Below, in pieces: positions 60,220-64,000 of a DNA stretch of 64,000 nt (position 1 is the first letter of the stretch; each line of letters starts with the position of its first letter). The notes beneath the pieces were generated by a model that saw only the letters and a list, made by a program, of their open reading frames with translations, searched no databases and was not told the origin of the DNA. The DNA is from Marine Group II euryarchaeote MED-G38 (GTDB taxonomy: Archaea; Thermoplasmatota; Poseidoniia; Poseidoniales; Thalassarchaeaceae), in the NCBI GenBank assembly GCA_002457145.1, contig NTJP01000003.1, positions 62,001 to 126,000 of the forward strand. Reading direction: 5' to 3'. A program made the translations under genes and the position numbers.

Positions 60220-61482
60220 ATGCCGGCAGTAGAGAATCCTTGGCGGCCCTCTGCAATGAAAGTATCTGAGACCAAAGGAGAATCGCCATCTGGATTCAAT
60301 TCAATTCGTTTAATCGGTTCTAGAATGAGCATGGATATTTTGGAACCTATTTCAATTGAATCCTCAGATGATTGGAAAAATGTAATATCAGAATTAGATA
60401 CGTGGGGGGAAGTTCCTGATTCTCAAATTTTGGAAATAACTTCTCAATCTGGTAACGAAAGAGGGCTATCATTAGAAATCAAATGCTCTGATATTAGATG
60501 GCTTGCAGAATTTCTTCCATGGGGTTCTGATAATAAATTAGAATCCAAAGTAATCAATTCTCATCCATCTTTGGATAAACCTTCCGGAGGATACTCATGG
60601 AAAGGACAAAATCTTATAATTCTAAGAAAAATAAATAATTCCCATACCAATTCAAATATCGAATTATTACAAGCATTAAAAGAAGAAAATAAAGAATTAG
60701 CAACTAAAATACTATACAATTCAGGTAAATCATTAGGAATCTATCATTCTTCAGTAAAATCAGTTAGAGAGACTCCAATGGATCAAAAGAGATGGAACAA
60801 TAGATTAATTAATTTAGAAGAAAAACTCAGAGCAAATACGATTTGGAGAGCACCATTTAGTCGTAAGGCTACTTGTATGTTAAGCCTTGGAGATATTCGT
60901 TTCAAAGATATATTAATTTCAGAAAATGATGATTATTTTATCCGCTTAGGACCTCCAAGACTGGCAGATGGACTATACAAACCAGACTGTGAATTTCCTG
61001 CTATTCGAGATTTATCCTGCCTTATTCAAGATTTAGGTCGATTGTACTATAGTATCCAATCTTCAATAGAAATTACTCACTTAAGAAAATCGTTGATTGA
61101 GGGTTGGTCTGATTATGCTCCACCTTCTTGGAGTTCATCTGATGTTTTTTATACACATAAAGGAGGACTAGCAATTTGGGAATATGAACAATCACTTCTT
61201 GATGTGTTGGAATCAACTGCAAATCAATCCGGACCACCTACACCAGCAGTTCAGATAATTTCCAAAGTTATACCTTTTCAAAAGAGTATGTACAATAGTA
61301 GAACAATAGCCGCACTTTCATTTTTATTAATATTTTTAGGAGTAAGTACAGTAATCAATAGCCCTCCAAACTCTCTTTTGGATGCCCTAATTCCTTCTAT
61401 TTGTATTATTTTTGGCTATTTTACTCATTCTTTCTATCGTAGATTATCTCCTCCACCAGAGAAACCAATTACCGATATTTAG
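60220..61482 (+). CDS. Membrane-anchored protein with degenerate kinase-like region
   Basis: About 420 aa. The middle part resembles APH/RIO-type kinases: YNSGKSLGIYHSSV, then SLGDIRFKDILI where the usual HGDLHxxNIL would be (His to Leu, Asn to Asp), and RDLSCLIQDLGRLYYS. No clear ATP-binding lysine motif was seen. The C-terminus has two hydrophobic helices (about 358-380 and 388-405). It may be a pseudokinase. The ATG at 60220 is used instead of the track GTG at 60211. Divergent from the HAD gene. Confidence 0.55.
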   Translation: MPAVENPWRPSAMKVSETKGESPSGFNSIRLIGSRMSMDILEPISIESSDDWKNVISELDTWGEVPDSQILEITSQSGNERGLSLEIKCSDIRWLAEFLPWGSDNKLESKVINSHPSLDKPSGGYSWKGQNLIILRKINNSHTNSNIELLQALKEENKELATKILYNSGKSLGIYHSSVKSVRETPMDQKRWNNRLINLEEKLRANTIWRAPFSRKATCMLSLGDIRFKDILISENDDYFIRLGPPRLADGLYKPDCEFPAIRDLSCLIQDLGRLYYSIQSSIEITHLRKSLIEGWSDYAPPSWSSSDVFYTHKGGLAIWEYEQSLLDVLESTANQSGPPTPAVQIISKVIPFQKSMYNSRTIAALSFLLIFLGVSTVINSPPNSLLDALIPSICIIFGYFTHSFYRRLSPPPEKPITDI

Positions 61483-62068
61483 ATATCTTTCCATCACTGT
61501 AAATATAAAAACGTGGTTCTCCTGTTGGTATTTCAACATTAATTATTTCTTCAGGGGTTAATTCTTCAATATGCATAACAATGGATCTTAGAGAATTGCC
61601 ATGGGCCGAAATAAGTATATTTTTACCCATTTTTAATTCTGGCATAATCTCTTCAGTAAAATAAGGAATAGTTCTTTCAGCAGTCATCTTGAGACTTTCT
61701 CCTCCTGGCGGCGCTATATCATATGACCTTCTCCATATATGTACTTGATCTGCCCCATGTTTTTCAGCAGTTTCTTTTTTGTTAAGTCCTTGCAATTCAC
61801 CATAATTTCTTTCATTCAGCCTATAGTCTTTGTATGTGATAAAATCCTTTGATGCTACATTATTTTGCATAATTATTTCTGCTGTTTTTTGAGCTCTAAT
61901 CAAATCACTTGTATGTATCGAATCAATTTTTATTTTTGAAAGTAAATTACCAGCATTTTGTGCTTCTTGTTCCCCTTGTGCAGATAACTCCACATTAGTC
62001 CAACCAGTGAATCTATTTTCTGCATTCCAAATAGATTGACCATGGCGTATAAGAATCAATCTAGTCAT
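61469..62068 (-). CDS. gpmA: 2,3-bisphosphoglycerate-dependent phosphoglycerate mutase
   Basis: A 199-aa dPGM. The catalytic histidines are in LIRHGQSIWNAENRFTGW and LISAHGNSLRSIV, with YRLNERNYGELQGLNK between; these are family hallmarks. It interconverts 3- and 2-phosphoglycerate. It is shorter than the 250-aa E. coli enzyme. Most archaea use a cofactor-independent enzyme, so dPGM probably has a bacterial origin. It overlaps the kinase-like gene end by 14 bases. Confidence 0.93.
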   Translation of the reverse strand: MTRLILIRHGQSIWNAENRFTGWTNVELSAQGEQEAQNAGNLLSKIKIDSIHTSDLIRAQKTAEIIMQNNVASKDFITYKDYRLNERNYGELQGLNKKETAEKHGADQVHIWRRSYDIAPPGGESLKMTAERTIPYFTEEIMPELKMGKNILISAHGNSLRSIVMHIEELTPEEIINVEIPTGEPRFYIYSDGKISKYR

Positions 62069-62077
62069 ATTTACACC

Positions 62078-63160
62078 TCACATCTGTTGATGATGTTGTC
62101 TTTTTCGTGGCTCATGGAATACTAGATTATTTTCCTCCGCTCTGCTTCGGGCCATAAGTAGTATATCTTCTGTAAACTCTCTCTGTACTTTTGCAGAAGA
62201 TATGCAATAGAAATTAGTTGCGACTATTACCATAGATGGAGCAAAAGACTTTACTCTCACCCAGGAATCTTCAGGTTTTGTAGATCTTGGATCATTAATT
62301 ACTTGCTCACATAATGAGTCACAGAATTTCTTTAAAGCATCTTGATTACTATCAGATTCAAAGTCAAAAGTAGGAACAATTCTACGAAATCTCCTTTGAC
62401 TAAAGTTTTCTACAGATGAATTAGTTATATTAGAATTAGGTACTGTAATCATTGTATCCGCAGATGATCTAACTTGAGTTGTTCTAAGTCCTATAGAAAT
62501 TACTTCTCCTTCTACTCCATCAACAACAATCCAATCTCCGACATTAAATGGCTGATCAATCAATATAGAAATAGCACCAAACATATTGGCTACAGAATCT
62601 TTAGCCGCTAGAGCGATAACAAGTCCAGTTACGCCCAATCCTGCTACAAATGAATTAGCATCAACACCTATCAGTCCTGCGATAATAAAGAATCCCAATA
62701 CAACAACAACAACTCTCCCGATTGATTCTGCTACACTAGCTAATGATCTTCTGGCAGCCATATTATCTCCTTCCACAACAATTAGAACATCTATGTAGTC
62801 AACCAATCTAAAGGCTGCGAGTAACATCAAAATCACAAATCCTGCATAGAAAAGATTTGATATATTTTCCATCCATTCATCATTCCAAACCGGCTCACCA
62901 TTTGCAGAAATCCAGTTTAGAGTCATACTCATTATTATGCAACCTATCATCCAAGCTAATGATCTAGGGGCGAATAAATCTCTTCCATCTATTCTCTCAG
63001 TTTTAGCAATAATATCCATTAATCTTGGAAATATTACCCTTCTAGACAAAATACCTGAGATTGTAGCACCAATGCCAGAAAGTATAACTAAAATTAGAGT
63101 ATTCTGTGAAAAATCTAAAAATTGAGGCTCTCCTGCTAAGAAATCAACTAATTCGTCCAT
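62078..63160 (-). CDS. MscS-family mechanosensitive channel
   Basis: About 360 aa. Four hydrophobic helices precede the pore helix, which reads SFVAGLGVTGLVIALAAKDSVANMFGAISILID, with the Gly/Ala packing of MscS TM3. The beta domain with FNVGDWIVVDGVEGEVISIGLRTTQVRSS and a C-terminal domain follow. It opens under membrane tension to release solutes. The track start is 63181; the ATG at 63160 is about 28 bases from a CTTTATGAG element and is preferred. Confidence 0.92.
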   Translation of the reverse strand: MDELVDFLAGEPQFLDFSQNTLILVILSGIGATISGILSRRVIFPRLMDIIAKTERIDGRDLFAPRSLAWMIGCIIMSMTLNWISANGEPVWNDEWMENISNLFYAGFVILMLLAAFRLVDYIDVLIVVEGDNMAARRSLASVAESIGRVVVVVLGFFIIAGLIGVDANSFVAGLGVTGLVIALAAKDSVANMFGAISILIDQPFNVGDWIVVDGVEGEVISIGLRTTQVRSSADTMITVPNSNITNSSVENFSQRRFRRIVPTFDFESDSNQDALKKFCDSLCEQVINDPRSTKPEDSWVRVKSFAPSMVIVATNFYCISSAKVQREFTEDILLMARSRAEENNLVFHEPRKRQHHQQM

Positions 63161-63182
63161 ATTTGTGCGACAACACATCACT

Positions 63183-63190
63183 CATAAAGG
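63183..63190 (-). promoter_or_regulatory. TATA-like element for MscS gene
   Basis: CCTTTATG on the minus strand lies about 25-30 bases before the ATG at 63160. It would be inside the coding region if the longer track start were used, so it argues for the shorter protein. Confidence 0.45.
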
Positions 63191-63256
63191 ACACTCCATA
63201 AATAGCACTGGAATACGTGGGTTTCAAGACCATATGACGTTTCGGTACAATAACAT

Positions 63257-64000
63257 ATGACCTCGATTAGACTAGATGGAAGTAAGAAATATGGCCAAAG
63301 AATGCCTGTTGTTGCATTATTACTACCTCTCCTACTTTCCTTAGGTGCTCCAATTGCATTAGCTCCTCCTGCCGAAGCTCAAGAATTTAATGAAGTAATG
63401 CCTAGTGATATTTGGTCAGAAGATTATGTAAATCAGTATTTTCCATGGGGAGGAGATGACAGAGTTCAATTTAGAGAATATCATGATTATTTTACCATGA
63501 AAGATAGGATGCAATATCTAGCCGATCGTAATCCCGATATAATGAGTTTCCATGAAGGATTAATTGGAGGGGTAAATCAACGCGGAGACCAAATGTCTCT
63601 TGATGATTACAAAGGTTGGTATTACAATCATCCTAGTCCTTGGATTAAAATTACTGGTGGAGGAGAAGCAAGAGAAGGAGTTACTGGAGGGGATTGTAAC
63701 ACTTTTGTGGGAGATTGTGGAAATTATGCTGAATTACCAGATATAATGTTGGCTGGAAATTTTCATGCAAGAGAATGGATGTCATATGAAGTTCCTATGT
63801 TATTTTTGGAAACTATAGCATATTATTATGGAATGGCCGGAGTTGATAATGATGGAGATGGATTAATCGATGAAGATGGTTGGGATGGAATAGACAATGA
63901 TGGTGATTGCTCTAGATTGAACGCATCTGCACAAGATAGTAATGGTGACGGAATACCTTGTGGGCCAGGCGATTTAGGAGTTGATGAAGACTTCTCAGAA
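63257..64000 (+). CDS. Secreted M14 zinc carboxypeptidase, 5' part (cut by window edge)
   Basis: An open frame of 248 codons continues past the window edge, hence its absence from the track. A signal peptide (about 17-42) precedes a domain with GNFHAREWMSYEV, the zinc-binding HxxE motif of M14 carboxypeptidases. An Asp-rich calcium-binding-type insert (DNDGDGLIDEDG, DNDGDC) follows. It would trim peptides outside the cell. The remaining zinc histidine and catalytic glutamate lie beyond the window. A CATATGAC element about 25 bases upstream may be the promoter. Confidence 0.85.
   Translation, partial: MTSIRLDGSKKYGQRMPVVALLLPLLLSLGAPIALAPPAEAQEFNEVMPSDIWSEDYVNQYFPWGGDDRVQFREYHDYFTMKDRMQYLADRNPDIMSFHEGLIGGVNQRGDQMSLDDYKGWYYNHPSPWIKITGGGEAREGVTGGDCNTFVGDCGNYAELPDIMLAGNFHAREWMSYEVPMLFLETIAYYYGMAGVDNDGDGLIDEDGWDGIDNDGDCSRLNASAQDSNGDGIPCGPGDLGVDEDFSE

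Noticed and set aside
1-64000. CRISPR arrays, insertion sequences, prophage or integration sites
   Set aside because: No regularly spaced repeats, transposase or integrase motifs, or tRNA-associated direct repeats were seen.

Overview
The window looks like a piece of an uncultivated planktonic euryarchaeal chromosome, most likely Marine Group II (Poseidoniales) or the related Marine Group III. This is inferred from gene content and was not checked by any search. The DNA is AT-rich and densely coded. The archaeal core is clear: rpl21e, rpoF (Rpb4-like), a DUF655 protein and ksgA/dim1 in the classical archaeal order, plus Pus10 and a TrmB-family regulator. Many genes have a TATA-like box 22-35 bases before the start codon, as expected for leaderless archaeal transcripts. 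A smaller set has a leader with a GGTGA-type ribosome binding site. Mixed with the archaeal core are bacterial-type functions usual in sunlit-ocean archaea: lipoproteins, CrtI, class II photolyase, RND and FtsX/MacB-type transporters, a Rieske protein and a fasciclin-cupredoxin surface protein. I see no tRNA, rRNA, insertion sequence, CRISPR array or phage module.

Layout. 1-2.7 kb: a truncated HxlR-type regulator facing a micro-ORF across a mirrored promoter/operator, then a 3-hydroxyacyl-CoA dehydrogenase/enoyl-CoA hydratase fusion. 2.8-7.1 kb: three overlapping genes for two secreted Reeler/choice-of-anchor-V-like proteins and a membrane protein. 7.1-9.5 kb: two divergent GT4-type glycosyltransferases sharing one TATA region. 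9.5-14.5 kb: a MacB/FtsX-like cassette (ATPase, 1077-aa permease, second ATPase with zinc ribbon). 14.5-19.4 kb: a DUF2237 protein, a pentapeptide-repeat lipoprotein, threonine synthase, an alpha/beta-hydrolase-like lipoprotein and a zinc-ribbon protein. 19.5-30.1 kb: mostly envelope proteins, including a 1198-aa polytopic protein, a BNR-repeat lipoprotein, a GPI-ethanolamine-phosphate-transferase-like enzyme, an acyltransferase-3 protein and a DUF3592 protein.

30.2-36.5 kb (minus strand): a probable operon of class II photolyase, SRPBCC-epimerase fusion, peroxiredoxin and RND protein. Facing it at 36.6-41.2 kb are GTP cyclohydrolase II, a second peroxiredoxin, a TrmB-like regulator, an ABC1/UbiB kinase-like protein and an SDR lacking its catalytic tyrosine. 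41.2-44.9 kb (minus): crtI, a thioredoxin-like lipoprotein, an ABA4-like (DUF4281) membrane protein, an RsuA-type pseudouridine synthase and an unlisted 58-aa membrane protein. 45-47 kb: the fasciclin-cupredoxin protein and a Rieske protein. 47-54.4 kb: a DUF971 protein, Pus10, the ribosomal/RNA-polymerase operon running into a helix-hairpin-helix/zinc-ribbon protein, a ferredoxin and an unlisted 48-aa membrane protein, then a MIP18-like protein and an M24 peptidase on the other strand. 54.4-64 kb: phosphoglycerate kinase, a four-helix membrane protein, a minus-strand group (HAD, cis-prenyltransferase, NUDIX, RidA, phosphomannomutase), a degenerate-kinase membrane protein, dPGM, an MscS channel and the start of a secreted M14 carboxypeptidase.

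Together the genes suggest a light-exposed heterotroph with fatty-acid oxidation, glycolytic enzymes, UV repair tied to flavin supply, carotenoid chemistry, peroxide defence and a large secreted protein repertoire. The most promising unexplained items are the crtI/thioredoxin-like/ABA4-like cluster, the mirrored HxlR promoter with its micro-ORF, the choice-of-anchor-V trio, and several small membrane peptides missing from the ORF track.
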